In this document: in pieces, positions 1 through 8,432 of the stretch | How the letters are laid out: each line of letters starts with the position of its first letter | How positions within the stretch are numbered: position 1 is the first letter of the stretch | Source: a virus | Strand: one strand, 5' to 3' | DNA length: 34,559 nucleotides | Virus record (IMG/VR): IMGVR_UViG_3300028388_003675 | Location: 1-34,559 of that record | Position numbers and translations under genes: made by a program | The notes under the pieces: generated by a model | What the model was told of the DNA's origin: nothing | Databases searched by the model: none | Seen by the model: only the letters and a program-made list of their open reading frames with translations

Positions 1-1
1 A

Positions 2-607
2 CAAGGAAATTCGCCAAAAGGGAATAGAGGACCTCAAGGGGCTTCTCCACAAGGACCAACGGGAGACAAGGGTCCAAAAATAAAAGGTTATAGAGGTGCG
101 TTAGGTGCCAGAGGTCCACAAGGTTCCACAGGACCTACAGGGGTTACAACACCTGGACCACAAGGTTCAACAGGTACTACAGGTGATAAGGGACCTAAAG
201 GTTACAAAGGTCCTATCGACCGTGGTGGTACAGGTTCTACTGGTCCTACTTCAAACGATAAGGGACCTAAAGGTTATGCCAATCCAGGTCCGAAGGGTCC
301 AAAGGGATATACAGGTAACAAAGGTGCACGAGGTCCACAAGGTGATGCAGGACCAGGAGGTTCAACAGGTGCATCACCGCAAGGTCCTCAAGGAGGTGCA
401 GGTAACCAAGGTTCGACAGGTCCTACAGGTCTCAAAGGTCCACAGGGTAATCAGGGTGGTGTTGGACCAAAAGGACCAAAAGGTAATAGAGGGCCAAATG
501 GTAGTACAGGACCGAAAGGATACACAGGTTATAAAGGACCTAAGGGTTACATAGGACCACAGGGTAATAAAGGGCCTAAGGGTTATATTGGGGCACCTGG
601 ACCACCA
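2..607 (+). repeat. Collagen-like Gly-X-Y coding repeat
   Basis: The DNA repeats degenerate 9-base units of the type GGT-CCN-AAR, encoding GPK, GPQ, GST and GYT triplets. Proline sits mostly in the X position and lysine mostly in Y, the position used by lysyl hydroxylases in animal collagen. Interruptions such as [15 protein letters not shown] and GPTSNDKG break strict periodicity. Such low-complexity DNA is prone to length change by recombination. Confidence 0.9.
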
Positions 608-943
608 TCAGATAGAAGACTTAAGAAGAACTATAGACAGATTGAAGATGCTTTAGACCGTGTATTAAAGATGAGAGGTGTAAGTTTCCAATGGAGAGAA
701 ATTGTTAATGGTGTACCACAAAATACTAAGGATGACCCAACAGTAGGTTTCATCGCACAGGAAGTTGAAGAATATTTCCCACAAGCGATATCAGAATCAC
801 CTGACGGAACTAAATTAGTAAACTATCCGATTATGATTGCTGTTGTCACAGAAGCTCTTCAACAACAAAACAAACTTATAAGTACAAAACAACAAAAAGT
901 AGAAGACTTGGAACAAAGAGCAAAAGAGAAAGGATTAATCTGA
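2..943 (+). CDS. Collagen-like tail fibre with C-terminal S74 chaperone domain (5' partial)
   Basis: An open frame enters the window at base 2 and runs without a stop to 943, giving 313 residues of a larger protein. Visible residues 1-202 are Gly-X-Y triplets of collagen type with a few interruptions; about 17 are Gly-X-Lys, most often GPK. From residue 203 the motif SDRRLKKN opens an intramolecular chaperone domain of the endosialidase/peptidase S74 family, which trimerises fibres and then cuts itself off at the Ser-Asp bond. [12 protein letters not shown] and a C-terminal coiled coil (ALQQQNKLI onward) are typical of the family. The role is most likely host recognition at the virion tip. 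The last 9 bases overlap the convergent glycosyltransferase gene. An internal ATG at 671 is not the start. The missing N terminus hides the attachment domain. Confidence 0.9.
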   Translation, partial: QGNSPKGNRGPQGASPQGPTGDKGPKIKGYRGALGARGPQGSTGPTGVTTPGPQGSTGTTGDKGPKGYKGPIDRGGTGSTGPTSNDKGPKGYANPGPKGPKGYTGNKGARGPQGDAGPGGSTGASPQGPQGGAGNQGSTGPTGLKGPQGNQGGVGPKGPKGNRGPNGSTGPKGYTGYKGPKGYIGPQGNKGPKGYIGAPGPPSDRRLKKNYRQIEDALDRVLKMRGVSFQWREIVNGVPQNTKDDPTVGFIAQEVEEYFPQAISESPDGTKLVNYPIMIAVVTEALQQQNKLISTKQQKVEDLEQRAKEKGLI

Positions 944-2416
944 TAAGTATCTTTCATAATACTGAGGATAATAATCCCAATCACCAACTTCCAATATCAC
1001 ATCACCATCATACAGAGGGTATTCATTCTTGAAGAAGTTACACAAATACCATCCTCTGAATTGTATAATGGAGTGTACAGGCTCATCCTTCATAAGATAA
1101 AATTTATGAAGTGATGACTTATTCATGTTTTCATAGGAAGTTAAAATAGTACCGTAATAATTATCGTTCAATTCATTTTTGAAATCTTGATAAAACCATC
1201 GCATTTTTAATGTTACGAACTCAAGTTCAAACCTATTGAAATCAAAATAATTAACTTCCAAAGCTTCATATGAAGGTATACATTCAATTTGTGAGAAATA
1301 TATAAAATCATTATCTTTTAACTCTAAGTAATTTAAAGATTTTTGTAACATGTTAATCTCATGTTCTTCTATATTCTGTATATTGTCATAATCTTCGAGT
1401 TGAACATATATAATTTTATCATCGTATTGTTTCAGCTGTGTTTGTATATTCTTAAACTTATAATCAGATTCTAGATTTCCTTCAAGTATTACAAAGTAGT
1501 CAACGGCATCGTAAAGTTCGTATAATCTCATCAAAAGTGCATCATCTTCACCATTATAAATGAAAGTATCATATACATTCGGTAAAGACTCACCATTGAA
1601 GTAGGGTAAGGATTTATAATTATGTGGTAACTCATTAGTTTTTGTTTCTTCTAAGGTTTCAATGTGTGAAGTATTGATACTCGGGTACCTTTTTGATAGG
1701 TATAGGTCTCTGAAGTTTTTTCTTCTATAGTAAAAATGTTGGTCTCTTTCCCTGAAAGAAGTGGTATAGATTTTAGTTATAAATGATTCTTCATTTCCAA
1801 ACCAATTAAAGTGCCATCCTGATTCTATTGTAAAATACTCATTTTGGAATTCATCAATGTCTACTAATCTAATAAGATTCAATTCATCAGGATTTTGTAT
1901 TAGATGTGTATAATAAAATGCTGAGGTTCCTTGCCACTTTTTTCTTCTCTTGAAATTATAATTCCATACCAACCAATTTTGTTTGTACTTTAAAGGTGAG
2001 ATTGAGAGAAACTTTGGTAATTTAGAAAAAGATTGGATATTAGGTACTTCATCAATATTTGAAACTAAAACAATATCTTCATAGTCTAATTCCAATTCTC
2101 TAAGTCCATCTAATATTTTTTTTCTTTGAAGTTGTTCTCTATATATGTAGTCATCACCATCACACAAAGGATTATTATCCAAATTTTCTTGATAAACTTT
2201 CTTTGGTACCTCAGTTGTCAGAACATGAATGATTTTATCCTCATACTTTTTGAATCTATCTTTATATAAAGAATAGTAAGTTGTTTTTGGAACACCTCTG
2301 TGGGTGACCGTTGATTCCACAATTACAAAATGGTCTACGTGGTCGTATAAGTATTCTAATCTGAACTCTAACAAGTCAAGTTCATTATTCAACATGAAGG
2401 TATCTATAATTTTCAT
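935..2416 (-). CDS. Tandem-domain GT17 family glycosyltransferase
   Basis: The 493-residue protein holds two copies of a glycosyltransferase family 17 domain (the family of beta-1,4-mannosyl-glycoprotein N-acetylglucosaminyltransferase and many phage and bacterial relatives). Copy 1 (about 1-245) begins [19 protein letters not shown] and has the acidic motif SNIDEVP (D122, E123) and the GWHFNWFGN segment (200-208). Copy 2 (about 280-480) begins [20 protein letters not shown]. Its acidic motif reads SQIECIP, so the Asp is lost, and its GWH segment reads GWYL. Copy 2 is probably non-catalytic or altered. There is no signal peptide, so it acts in the cytoplasm. It faces the collagen-like fibre gene and overlaps it by 9 bases; a neighbouring oxygenase starts 55 bases away on the other strand. 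The acceptor is unknown; the fibre protein is an obvious candidate. Confidence 0.85.
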   Translation of the reverse strand: MKIIDTFMLNNELDLLEFRLEYLYDHVDHFVIVESTVTHRGVPKTTYYSLYKDRFKKYEDKIIHVLTTEVPKKVYQENLDNNPLCDGDDYIYREQLQRKKILDGLRELELDYEDIVLVSNIDEVPNIQSFSKLPKFLSISPLKYKQNWLVWNYNFKRRKKWQGTSAFYYTHLIQNPDELNLIRLVDIDEFQNEYFTIESGWHFNWFGNEESFITKIYTTSFRERDQHFYYRRKNFRDLYLSKRYPSINTSHIETLEETKTNELPHNYKSLPYFNGESLPNVYDTFIYNGEDDALLMRLYELYDAVDYFVILEGNLESDYKFKNIQTQLKQYDDKIIYVQLEDYDNIQNIEEHEINMLQKSLNYLELKDNDFIYFSQIECIPSYEALEVNYFDFNRFELEFVTLKMRWFYQDFKNELNDNYYGTILTSYENMNKSSLHKFYLMKDEPVHSIIQFRGWYLCNFFKNEYPLYDGDVILEVGDWDYYPQYYERYLSD

Positions 2417-2471
2417 TTCTGTCTACTTTATTTTCATCAAAAAATAATCTATATTTCTAAAAATTAAAGTT

Positions 2472-3089
2472 ATGGAATACATTTACTCAGACCCATTTGT
2501 AGATTACTACAGAGATAGAATGGTCGAACATTTACACTATTATTATTTTGAAAACTTATTTTCCGAAGAGGAGATTGAATATATCATCCAATGGGGTGAA
2601 TTAGCCGACCTAAGTGAAGGTGAAGTTGGTGGTGGAGAATCAGGTCTCCATGTTGTACCTGAAATTAGAAAAAGTACTGTCGGGTGGATTGACATCAGCG
2701 ACAATACTAAATGGATTTTTGACCGATTAGCTATGGGTACATTAGAAGCTAATGAAGAAATGAGATGGAACTTTGATTTGATTGGTTTTGGTGATACACT
2801 TCAATATACTCAGTACTTTGGTGAACAGAAAGGACATTATTCATGGCACGCAGATATAGGACCAGGTGTTTCACATCGTAAACTCTCTATAATCGTTCAA
2901 CTCAGCGATGAAGAAGATTATGAAGGTGGTGATGTAGAATTGAAAATTGGTTCAAGAGATTTAATTTTACCAAAGAAAAAAGGTAGTGTCGTAATCTTCC
3001 CTTCTTTTATTCTTCATAGAGTACTTCCTGTCACTGAAGGTGAAAGAAAATCTTTAGTTGCGTGGATTTCTGGTCCAAACTATAAGTAA
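2472..3089 (+). CDS. Fe(II)/2-oxoglutarate-dependent oxygenase (PKHD/prolyl hydroxylase type)
   Basis: The 205-residue protein carries the full facial triad of the family: H126 and D128 in YSWHADIG, and H182 in ILHRVLP, with R192 ten residues later for the 2-oxoglutarate carboxylate. The strand EGGDVELKIG (151-160) and GSVVIFPS (171-178) are typical of PKHD-type and prolyl 4-hydroxylase-like enzymes. It would hydroxylate a protein side chain or small molecule using O2 and 2-oxoglutarate in the cytoplasm. It diverges from the glycosyltransferase gene across a 55-base AT-rich gap and is followed after one base by an unknown gene, so those two probably share a transcript. The substrate cannot be read from the sequence; collagen-like Lys or Pro residues in the adjacent fibre are an inference. 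Confidence 0.88.
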   Translation: MEYIYSDPFVDYYRDRMVEHLHYYYFENLFSEEEIEYIIQWGELADLSEGEVGGGESGLHVVPEIRKSTVGWIDISDNTKWIFDRLAMGTLEANEEMRWNFDLIGFGDTLQYTQYFGEQKGHYSWHADIGPGVSHRKLSIIVQLSDEEDYEGGDVELKIGSRDLILPKKKGSVVIFPSFILHRVLPVTEGERKSLVAWISGPNYK

Positions 3090-3090
3090 T

Positions 3091-3552
3091 ATGTTTGTTA
3101 GATACGACAAAGAAGATTATAACGAACTTTTTGATGATGGTACACCTTTCCTACTTATGGTGTACTTTATGAAACAAGGAGAGTATGATAAAAAGACTGA
3201 AAGGTTTTATGATATGCTTGCGTTATATCCGTCCTATCATAAAAAATATGACAAATTAAAAGACTTTCACTTACCCAATCAATTGGTGACCTTTGAAGAA
3301 TTGTATCCTGATATAAAAATTGTTGAGGCTTATCATCACGAGGTTTACGATTTGGTTATGGAGTGTGGTATAGATTATAATACCCTATGGAAAGATTTTG
3401 ATAGGGTATTTCAACCTTTGATTTTTGCTTTTAAAAATAAAGAAGATTATAAACACTCATATTCAGAGTGTTACTGCGTTGAGACATTGACAGATTTGTC
3501 AATTTTTATCAGACCTGATTTATTTATACCATCCCGTATAGGTGAGTCGTAG
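3091..3552 (+). CDS. Hypothetical protein, 153 residues
   Basis: I do not recognise this protein. I start it at the ATG at 3091, one base after the oxygenase stop; the frame stays open upstream to 3058, but that would need an overlap into the oxygenase. It is mixed charged and aromatic (MFVRYDKEDYNELF at the N terminus) with no membrane segment or signal peptide. A run of close aromatic, His and Cys residues (YSECYC) lies in the C-terminal third. Its 3' end overlaps the convergent oxygenase gene by 33 bases. The position between two oxygenases suggests a role in the same modification, but this is only context. Confidence 0.65.
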   Translation: MFVRYDKEDYNELFDDGTPFLLMVYFMKQGEYDKKTERFYDMLALYPSYHKKYDKLKDFHLPNQLVTFEELYPDIKIVEAYHHEVYDLVMECGIDYNTLWKDFDRVFQPLIFAFKNKEDYKHSYSECYCVETLTDLSIFIRPDLFIPSRIGES

Positions 3553-4251
3553 TTCTTCAACACCAGGTGAAACCGTTGATACGTAATGCCACTTACCAAC
3601 ACCTTTAGGTAAATCAAATATAGTCAAAGTATTAAACTGAGGTACTTCGATTCTTTCAACATTACCGTCGGGACCATCCATAAAATGAAGGTTACCACCG
3701 AATTGTGGTTTCCAGTCTTTTGTCAGTTGTAAAACAAAACCCAAAGTCCCATTCGGTGAATCTTGGTGTGGTGATAAAAAGTCACCAGGAAGATACACTG
3801 CACCGAAGACTTCATCAGTATCGGTCAGACCTTGGTTAGTAATTCTGTTGAGAAAATCAAGTATTTCATCACTTACCAAACCTTCTCTAAAACCACATTC
3901 ATAACAATCACAACCGTCGACGTGGTCGTTAATAGTCCTATGAAAATTGTATGCGAATTTATTATCTTTGAAGTGACTGATGGCGTTAGTATACATAGAA
4001 CGAATGTCATCATTATACTCATCATTAAAAGGAATCAAATCAAAACCTTCTCCCCCGTCAATTTTAGGGTAAGATGATATTCTCCACCAATCTTTAGGCA
4101 TCTCCTCAGTAAACCACATGTGTAGTCTTTCTGCGACATTCGGATTTAAGAAATCTTTGATTACTACAACCCTATTATTTTCAAATTCTTTTCTCAAAGA
4201 ATTAATATCGTGTTTAGGGTTCAATAGTGATTGATTAAAAAAACTTTTCAT
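3520..4251 (-). CDS. Fe(II)/2-oxoglutarate-dependent oxygenase
   Basis: The 243-residue protein begins like many phage oxygenases (RVVVIKDFLNPNVAERLHMW) and has H162 and D164 in FLSPHQDSP, H222 in GKWHYVS and R235 in EELRLTYTGW, which complete the metal and 2-oxoglutarate site. FGGNLHFMD (184-192) is the usual strand before the distal His. A CDCYEC cluster (C114, C116, C119) in the middle could bind a second metal and is unusual. The fold resembles prolyl 4-hydroxylase/OGFOD-type proteins. It is followed after two bases by the next oxygenase on the same strand, so 4254-4832 and this gene form a leftward pair. It overlaps the rightward unknown gene by 33 bases at its 3' end. Confidence 0.85.
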   Translation of the reverse strand: MKSFFNQSLLNPKHDINSLRKEFENNRVVVIKDFLNPNVAERLHMWFTEEMPKDWWRISSYPKIDGGEGFDLIPFNDEYNDDIRSMYTNAISHFKDNKFAYNFHRTINDHVDGCDCYECGFREGLVSDEILDFLNRITNQGLTDTDEVFGAVYLPGDFLSPHQDSPNGTLGFVLQLTKDWKPQFGGNLHFMDGPDGNVERIEVPQFNTLTIFDLPKGVGKWHYVSTVSPGVEELRLTYTGWYK

Positions 4252-4253
4252 TT

Positions 4254-4832
4254 TTATTTTTCAGTGTTAAAAAAGAAGACTTGGAAAAGTCTTCCATCAT
4301 TTAGGTCTTTACCAAAGTAATCTAATGATACATGGAAATTATCTGCACGATAAAGAATAAGTCGATTGAATATATTACCAAATCTATCAACCATATCCCA
4401 CTTAGTAATATCCTTTGCGGTTTCCATCGGTGATTGTGGGTCATATTCATCATCTTTATGAAGTTCGTAGTCCCAATTCATTAGACCTGAATGTTTATGT
4501 TTGAAAATTCCAGTACCTGCGGTGATGGGTGCGTCGGGTGTCAGATATAAAACACCTGCCCAATCAGTATATGAGTCTGAATGAATCCAAGAACGGTCTT
4601 GTGCGGTTGTATATTGAAAAGAGCCAGTATATTCACCACCCCACCATGTGATTTCACCCGCAAATGGTCTAATGATGTCACCTATCGTATTTTTGATTGA
4701 ATCATTTGTGAAAGGTTTTGTTCTAAAACCAGGAAAATTACCCTCAACATCAAAATCTTGTTGTAAAGCAAAGTCTCTGACCTCAAAAGGGTTGTTATAA
4801 AAATCGTCTATGACTAATGAATTGACTCTCAT
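4254..4832 (-). CDS. 2-oxoglutarate oxygenase-like protein (DUF6445-like)
   Basis: The 192-residue protein starts VNSLVIDDFYNNPFEVRDFAL and includes NFPGFRTKPF, a pattern I associate with the DUF6445 group of oxygenase-like phage and bacterial proteins. H84 and D86 in SWIHSDS, H167 in DNFHVSLDYFG and R181 match a complete Fe(II)/2-oxoglutarate site. The segment GVLYLTPDAPITAGTGIF is the expected jelly-roll strand and turn. It is the third oxygenase within 2.4 kb and sits two bases upstream of the second on the same strand. The substrate is unknown. The domain-family name is from memory of the pattern; the catalytic residues are seen directly. Confidence 0.75.
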   Translation of the reverse strand: MRVNSLVIDDFYNNPFEVRDFALQQDFDVEGNFPGFRTKPFTNDSIKNTIGDIIRPFAGEITWWGGEYTGSFQYTTAQDRSWIHSDSYTDWAGVLYLTPDAPITAGTGIFKHKHSGLMNWDYELHKDDEYDPQSPMETAKDITKWDMVDRFGNIFNRLILYRADNFHVSLDYFGKDLNDGRLFQVFFFNTEK

Positions 4833-4884
4833 ATATTAATTTTTATAGAAAGATAAAAAGGAATGTTATAAAGAAAATAAGATG

Positions 4885-5859
4885 TTATAGATATTCTTGG
4901 AAGTCGTCATTGATATAATCTCTGACTCTTTCATCGTCAGACCATTCAGGCCAAGAAACTCGGATTTGTTCACCTTCCTCATCTAAGTAATATTCTAAAA
5001 GTGACTCCAAACTACCGTAGTATTCAAAGTCGTTATCACTACTGTAACCTCCCCAACTTAATACTGTCTTAACAACTTTTGGTAAAAGTTTTGTAACATC
5101 AACCTGATAGTGATAATCTTGAACTTCGATAGGTTCATTGGTACCGGATTTGTAAGTCTTCCTTTTATATGGAATCTCACGTGAGAAGAAATGTTCATCA
5201 AACAAATCTCGTAATCCATTCATAACATCATCATACAATTCGTCATAGATTGCTGCCTCCTCAGCGTTTCTATTTAAATTTTCTAATTCTTGTAAAGTGT
5301 CAGGGACATTTTTTTTGATGAATGTCGATAACTCATCATCATCCATATTATTAATGATATCGACAGTAACAATATCTTTTACACCATCAATTTCAACTTC
5401 TTCACCTTCAACTTCATTATAAACCAAAGACTTCAGATAATTTACATTCTCAGGTGTAAGGTCACCAATAAAACTAGTGAGGTCATAAATTTCAGAGTCT
5501 ATATCTAAAAAAGGTACATCTTCCTGTAAAACTAATTTGGCTATTGATTGAGAGTTATCTCTATTATCTTCAAAAAACTTAGACATATCTTCACGGTCAA
5601 TGGTCATCCAATATTTGCCACCATCCATAGTGACATCATCAAGGTAACCCAATAAGAATTCAACAACGAACTTAGGATTCTCCTCGTAGTGCATACTCAT
5701 AACATCAGTTAGGTAACCTTCTTCGATTAAGTGGTCCATCATCTCTTCAATGAGATTTTTGGATTGAAGGAATTTCATAAAAGATTGAGTATCACCATTG
5801 AAATATTTCTTGATGAAATCCTCGAGGTCGTTATCTTCTAAAAATTGAATTAAGTCCAT
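4885..5859 (-). CDS. Hypothetical acidic phage protein, 324 residues
   Basis: I do not recognise a domain. The protein is strongly acidic, rich in Asp, Glu and aromatic residues, with the N terminus MDLIQFLEDNDLEDFIKKYF and the C-terminal stretch WPEWSDDERVRDYINDD. No signal peptide or membrane segment is visible. It resembles in composition several other proteins of this window (6801-8396, 20090-20971, 21326-22111, 22105-23400). It has its own phage-type promoter motif at 5873-5883, 13 bases upstream of the start codon. The following oxygenase genes lie 52 bases downstream and may be read through from it. It could be virion-associated, but nothing in the sequence proves that. Confidence 0.7.
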   Translation of the reverse strand: MDLIQFLEDNDLEDFIKKYFNGDTQSFMKFLQSKNLIEEMMDHLIEEGYLTDVMSMHYEENPKFVVEFLLGYLDDVTMDGGKYWMTIDREDMSKFFEDNRDNSQSIAKLVLQEDVPFLDIDSEIYDLTSFIGDLTPENVNYLKSLVYNEVEGEEVEIDGVKDIVTVDIINNMDDDELSTFIKKNVPDTLQELENLNRNAEEAAIYDELYDDVMNGLRDLFDEHFFSREIPYKRKTYKSGTNEPIEVQDYHYQVDVTKLLPKVVKTVLSWGGYSSDNDFEYYGSLESLLEYYLDEEGEQIRVSWPEWSDDERVRDYINDDFQEYL

Positions 5860-5872
5860 TGTGATGTTATTT

Positions 5873-5883
5873 TACTATAAATA
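5873..5883 (-). promoter_or_regulatory. Phage-type promoter motif TATTTATAGTA
   Basis: On the minus strand TATTTATAGTA is followed by AAAATAAC and the ATG of the 324-residue gene, close to the copies at 6779 and 11483. It lies just left of the bidirectional hairpin terminator at 5888-5912, so it begins a new leftward unit. Confidence 0.55.
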
Positions 5884-5887
5884 CAAA

Positions 5888-5912
5888 AAAAGGGAGAATT
5901 GCTCTCCCTTTT
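5888..5912 (-). terminator. Intrinsic terminator
   Basis: GGGAGA (5892-5897) pairs with TCTCCC (5903-5908) around an ATTGC loop, extended by four A-T pairs. Read leftward the hairpin runs into a T tract of seven, ending the 41-residue gene's transcript; on the plus strand the flank is also T-rich, so it may work both ways. Confidence 0.85.
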
Positions 5913-5937
5913 GTTTAATCTTTAAGTTTTAGTTGAA

Positions 5938-6063
5938 TTACTTTTTTTCGTAATACTTCTCAACCGTTTTCTTGATGGCGTTTTGCACCTGAGTTTGTGT
6001 ATTAGAGTTTTGATTTTGTGACTGAGTCTGTGCACTTTGTTTGTTTTTACATCCGCATCCCAT
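5938..6063 (-). CDS. Small Cys/Gln/Asn-rich protein, 41 residues
   Basis: A short frame reads MGCGCKNKQSAQTQSQ at its N terminus, then a Gln/Asn/Thr low-complexity middle, then a basic amphipathic helix (NAIKKTVEKYYEKK). It is followed 26 bases later by a strong hairpin terminator, which supports a real transcript. The MGCGCK start resembles tiny proteins often seen in Bacteroidota phages and could bind metal; the function is unknown. Confidence 0.7.
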   Translation of the reverse strand: MGCGCKNKQSAQTQSQNQNSNTQTQVQNAIKKTVEKYYEKK

Positions 6064-6100
6064 GATAATGTTTCTTTACAATAGTTTAAGTTTATTATTC

Positions 6101-6112
6101 ATTTATAAATAT
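6101..6112 (+). promoter_or_regulatory. Phage-type promoter motif (ATTTATAAATA)
   Basis: ATTTATAAATAT lies 24 bases before the ATG of the sulfotransferase in an AT-rich gap between divergent genes. It also reads TATAAATA, the T4 late-promoter box. It is a near-palindrome, so it could also serve the 41-residue gene on the other strand. Confidence 0.5.
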
Positions 6113-6136
6113 ATGTAAAATAAAATATCTGTAAAT

Positions 6137-6775
6137 ATGAATGCAACTTATAAGTTTGGGTTTATTTGGTGGGCAACTGCCGGATGTGGGTCGAGGTCAA
6201 CATCATTATGTTTTTTGGAGTTGGGTGTTGATGACATGTACAACTATTTGGAAAATTTCATAAATGGACAAGGAGGTTCTTTTACACATACTCAGGGATT
6301 TCCTGTAGGAAAGGAAGACTGGCCTGTTGTGTGTAATATAAGGAATCCATATTCTTTAGCTGTTTCAGGTTATTTGGATATATTGAAAGATTACACTGAT
6401 GAAGGAAGACATTTGGAATATAAAGATTATTTATTATACCATTATTTTACTGAGGAGAATTTGAAACATGAAGACCCATTCTTTTTCAATGTATGGAAAG
6501 ATTTCCATAAAGAACCTGAATATATTATTCACATGGAGACTATGGGTGAGGATTTAAGAAAATTACCTTTTTTTACCGATAGAAAAAAAGTTGAAGAGGT
6601 TATAAAGGAGTTTGTCGATAATAATAGGTTCAAAAATGGTTCACCTCACGATGAATACGAAGGTCAATTTCAAAAATTCAAAAGATTCTATAACCAAGAA
6701 CTTGCAGATATCGTTTATGACAATATGAAAGAATACTTTATCAAGTTTGGTTACGATAAAGATTCTTGGAAATAA
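6137..6775 (+). CDS. Sulfotransferase-like protein
   Basis: The 212-residue protein has the two PAPS-binding signatures of the sulfotransferase superfamily: the P-loop-like 5'-phosphosulfate loop TAGCGSRSTS (14-23), and the 3'-phosphate motif NIRNPYSLAVSGY (67-79) with R69 and S77. IIHMETMGEDLRKLPFF matches the later family segment in which the enzyme closes over the cofactor. It would move sulfate from PAPS to a sugar, lipid or protein in the cytoplasm. Homologues in marine phages are usually annotated the same way. An APS kinase that could make PAPS is encoded at 29536-29970. The acceptor is unknown. It has its own promoter motif at 6101 and is followed by the motif at 6779. Confidence 0.78.
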   Translation: MNATYKFGFIWWATAGCGSRSTSLCFLELGVDDMYNYLENFINGQGGSFTHTQGFPVGKEDWPVVCNIRNPYSLAVSGYLDILKDYTDEGRHLEYKDYLLYHYFTEENLKHEDPFFFNVWKDFHKEPEYIIHMETMGEDLRKLPFFTDRKKVEEVIKEFVDNNRFKNGSPHDEYEGQFQKFKRFYNQELADIVYDNMKEYFIKFGYDKDSWK

Positions 6776-6778
6776 GAG

Positions 6779-6790
6779 TATTTATAAGTA
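6779..6790 (+). promoter_or_regulatory. Phage-type promoter motif TATTTATAAGTA
   Basis: TATTTATAAGTAAAGATTT is matched at 18 of 19 bases by the copy upstream of the lysozyme gene at 11483. It sits 10 bases before the ATG at 6801 and four bases after the previous stop codon. Confidence 0.65.
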
Positions 6791-6800
6791 AAGATTTATT

Positions 6801-8396
6801 ATGAGTTTGACACAGGTTTTATTGGAGGGAAGAAAAGATGATTTCCTGAATAAGTTTAGGGAGAAGTTCACCAACCAAGAATTGAAAGATATCTTTATGC
6901 TTTCAAGAGACCTGGCCTCTAACCATAAGTTCTTAATGTTCTTGGGTAAGGTGTTGGAGACAGGTAAGATTGACATCAACAAGACCAGAGAGCTCATTCA
7001 GAATTTCATAAAATATCAAAAGGTATTACCAACAAAAGATATCTATCTATTTGATAGTCTTCAATCTATTCAAGATGAGATTGACCAACACGAAAATAAA
7101 GTCAGAAGACAGGTTAAAGAGTTGGAAGGTGCAGACCAAGTGTATGAGGATAATAGGTTCGTTATCGTAACCCCAAAGAATCACAAAACAAGCTGTTATT
7201 ATGGTGCGGGTACTAAATGGTGTACGGCATCTATGAATGGTTCTTCACACTTTGACCGTTACAATCAAGACGGAAAGTTGTTTTACATCATTGATAAGAA
7301 AGCTAAGTCTCAAGACCGTTTCTATAAAGTAGCATTACTAAACAAATACGATGGTGACCAAACATTCTATGATGCTCCTGATAAGGCATTTAGAGAAGGT
7401 TGGATTTTAGGTTCAGAACAATGGAACAAAATGAATGGTGCAATCCAAGATTACATTCAAAGTAATTTCAAAAGAGAGATAGACATCTTCAAAGATAAGG
7501 AAGCTGCACGTCTCGAGATGGAAAGAATCCGTAGAGAACAACAGGCTGAAAGAACCAGACAAAAACTACAAGCTCAAAGACAGCGTAAAGAAAACGATGA
7601 ATGGAATCTTAATAACAATCCTGATGAGATGGGTATTCATGCTAATGCTATATTTGATATACTTGAAGATTTAGGTATTAGTCTTGAAGAAGGTGAGAGT
7701 ATCTATAATTTAGTTCCTGCAGACCATGGTCATATGGGTCTATCAACTTTTGAGTGGTTAGGTGAAGACGAACAAGGAAGAGAGTTAGCTGTTGGAGATT
7801 GGGACCAAGCTTGGGAAGCTGCCAAAGATTATTATCAAAACATTTGGGATGAAATGGGTATCGAAGGTTGGAGAAGAGATTTTGTTGAGCAACATATGGA
7901 TATGAACAAGATTGAAGAATACTTCGAGGAGATGTATGAATCAATGATAGAAGATGACCCGCAGTCTTACTTTGATGAAGGTGAGTTACCTTTGTCTGAA
8001 GAACAACAACAGAAGGTTGAAAAATATAGAGAAGAGATTGAGGAGTTGAATGACATTATTAATCACTCTGAAGATGATGATGAGGTTGGTGCTGCAGAGG
8101 AAAGAATTGAAGAAATTGAATCTGAGATAGAATACGAACAAAGTAATCCTGAAGGTGAACCCACTGTAGGTCAGATTGAAGATATGGTATCAAATATGAT
8201 GTATGATGTTAAACAAGACCCTCTATCATATTTGAATGATTATGGATTTGATGTTACTAATTTTGTTGATGTTGACGACCTCATCGAAGACTCACTTAAT
8301 TACGACGGTGTTGGACCAGCATTATCATCTTATGATGGTGAGGTATACGAATCGTTAGTAAATGATGATTGGTATCACATAGTTATTGTTGAATAA
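6801..8396 (+). CDS. Conserved phage protein with GTKWCTA motif domain
   Basis: The 531-residue protein starts MSLTQVLLEGRKDDF and has a helical N terminus. The central block CYYGAGTKWCTAS (132-144), followed by SSHFDRYNQDGKLFYIID, is a pattern I recognise from many marine and freshwater phage proteins and which recalls the PcfJ group. A charged coiled coil spans about 225-268 (many Arg, Glu and Gln). The C-terminal half is very acidic, with a second coiled coil near 395-450. There is no membrane segment. Such proteins are often encoded among structural genes, so a virion or DNA-packaging role is possible, but I cannot assign one. A strong copy of the phage promoter motif precedes it. Cys132 and Cys141 flank the motif and may be functional. 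Confidence 0.75.
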   Translation: MSLTQVLLEGRKDDFLNKFREKFTNQELKDIFMLSRDLASNHKFLMFLGKVLETGKIDINKTRELIQNFIKYQKVLPTKDIYLFDSLQSIQDEIDQHENKVRRQVKELEGADQVYEDNRFVIVTPKNHKTSCYYGAGTKWCTASMNGSSHFDRYNQDGKLFYIIDKKAKSQDRFYKVALLNKYDGDQTFYDAPDKAFREGWILGSEQWNKMNGAIQDYIQSNFKREIDIFKDKEAARLEMERIRREQQAERTRQKLQAQRQRKENDEWNLNNNPDEMGIHANAIFDILEDLGISLEEGESIYNLVPADHGHMGLSTFEWLGEDEQGRELAVGDWDQAWEAAKDYYQNIWDEMGIEGWRRDFVEQHMDMNKIEEYFEEMYESMIEDDPQSYFDEGELPLSEEQQQKVEKYREEIEELNDIINHSEDDDEVGAAEERIEEIESEIEYEQSNPEGEPTVGQIEDMVSNMMYDVKQDPLSYLNDYGFDVTNFVDVDDLIEDSLNYDGVGPALSSYDGEVYESLVNDDWYHIVIVE

Positions 8397-8432
8397 TTCT
8401 TTCAATAACTTATATTACTTAAAATTTTAAGG

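Noticed and set aside
105-554. A 149-residue open frame over the collagen repeat
   Set aside because: It is a frame shadow of the Gly-X-Y repeat. The frame in phase with the S74 domain is open from base 2 to 943 and gives collagen triplets.
2-607. Regular DNA repeats resembling a CRISPR or tandem array
   Set aside because: The period is 9 bases with codon-level degeneracy, and the sequence translates as collagen-like protein; there are no constant repeats with unique spacers.
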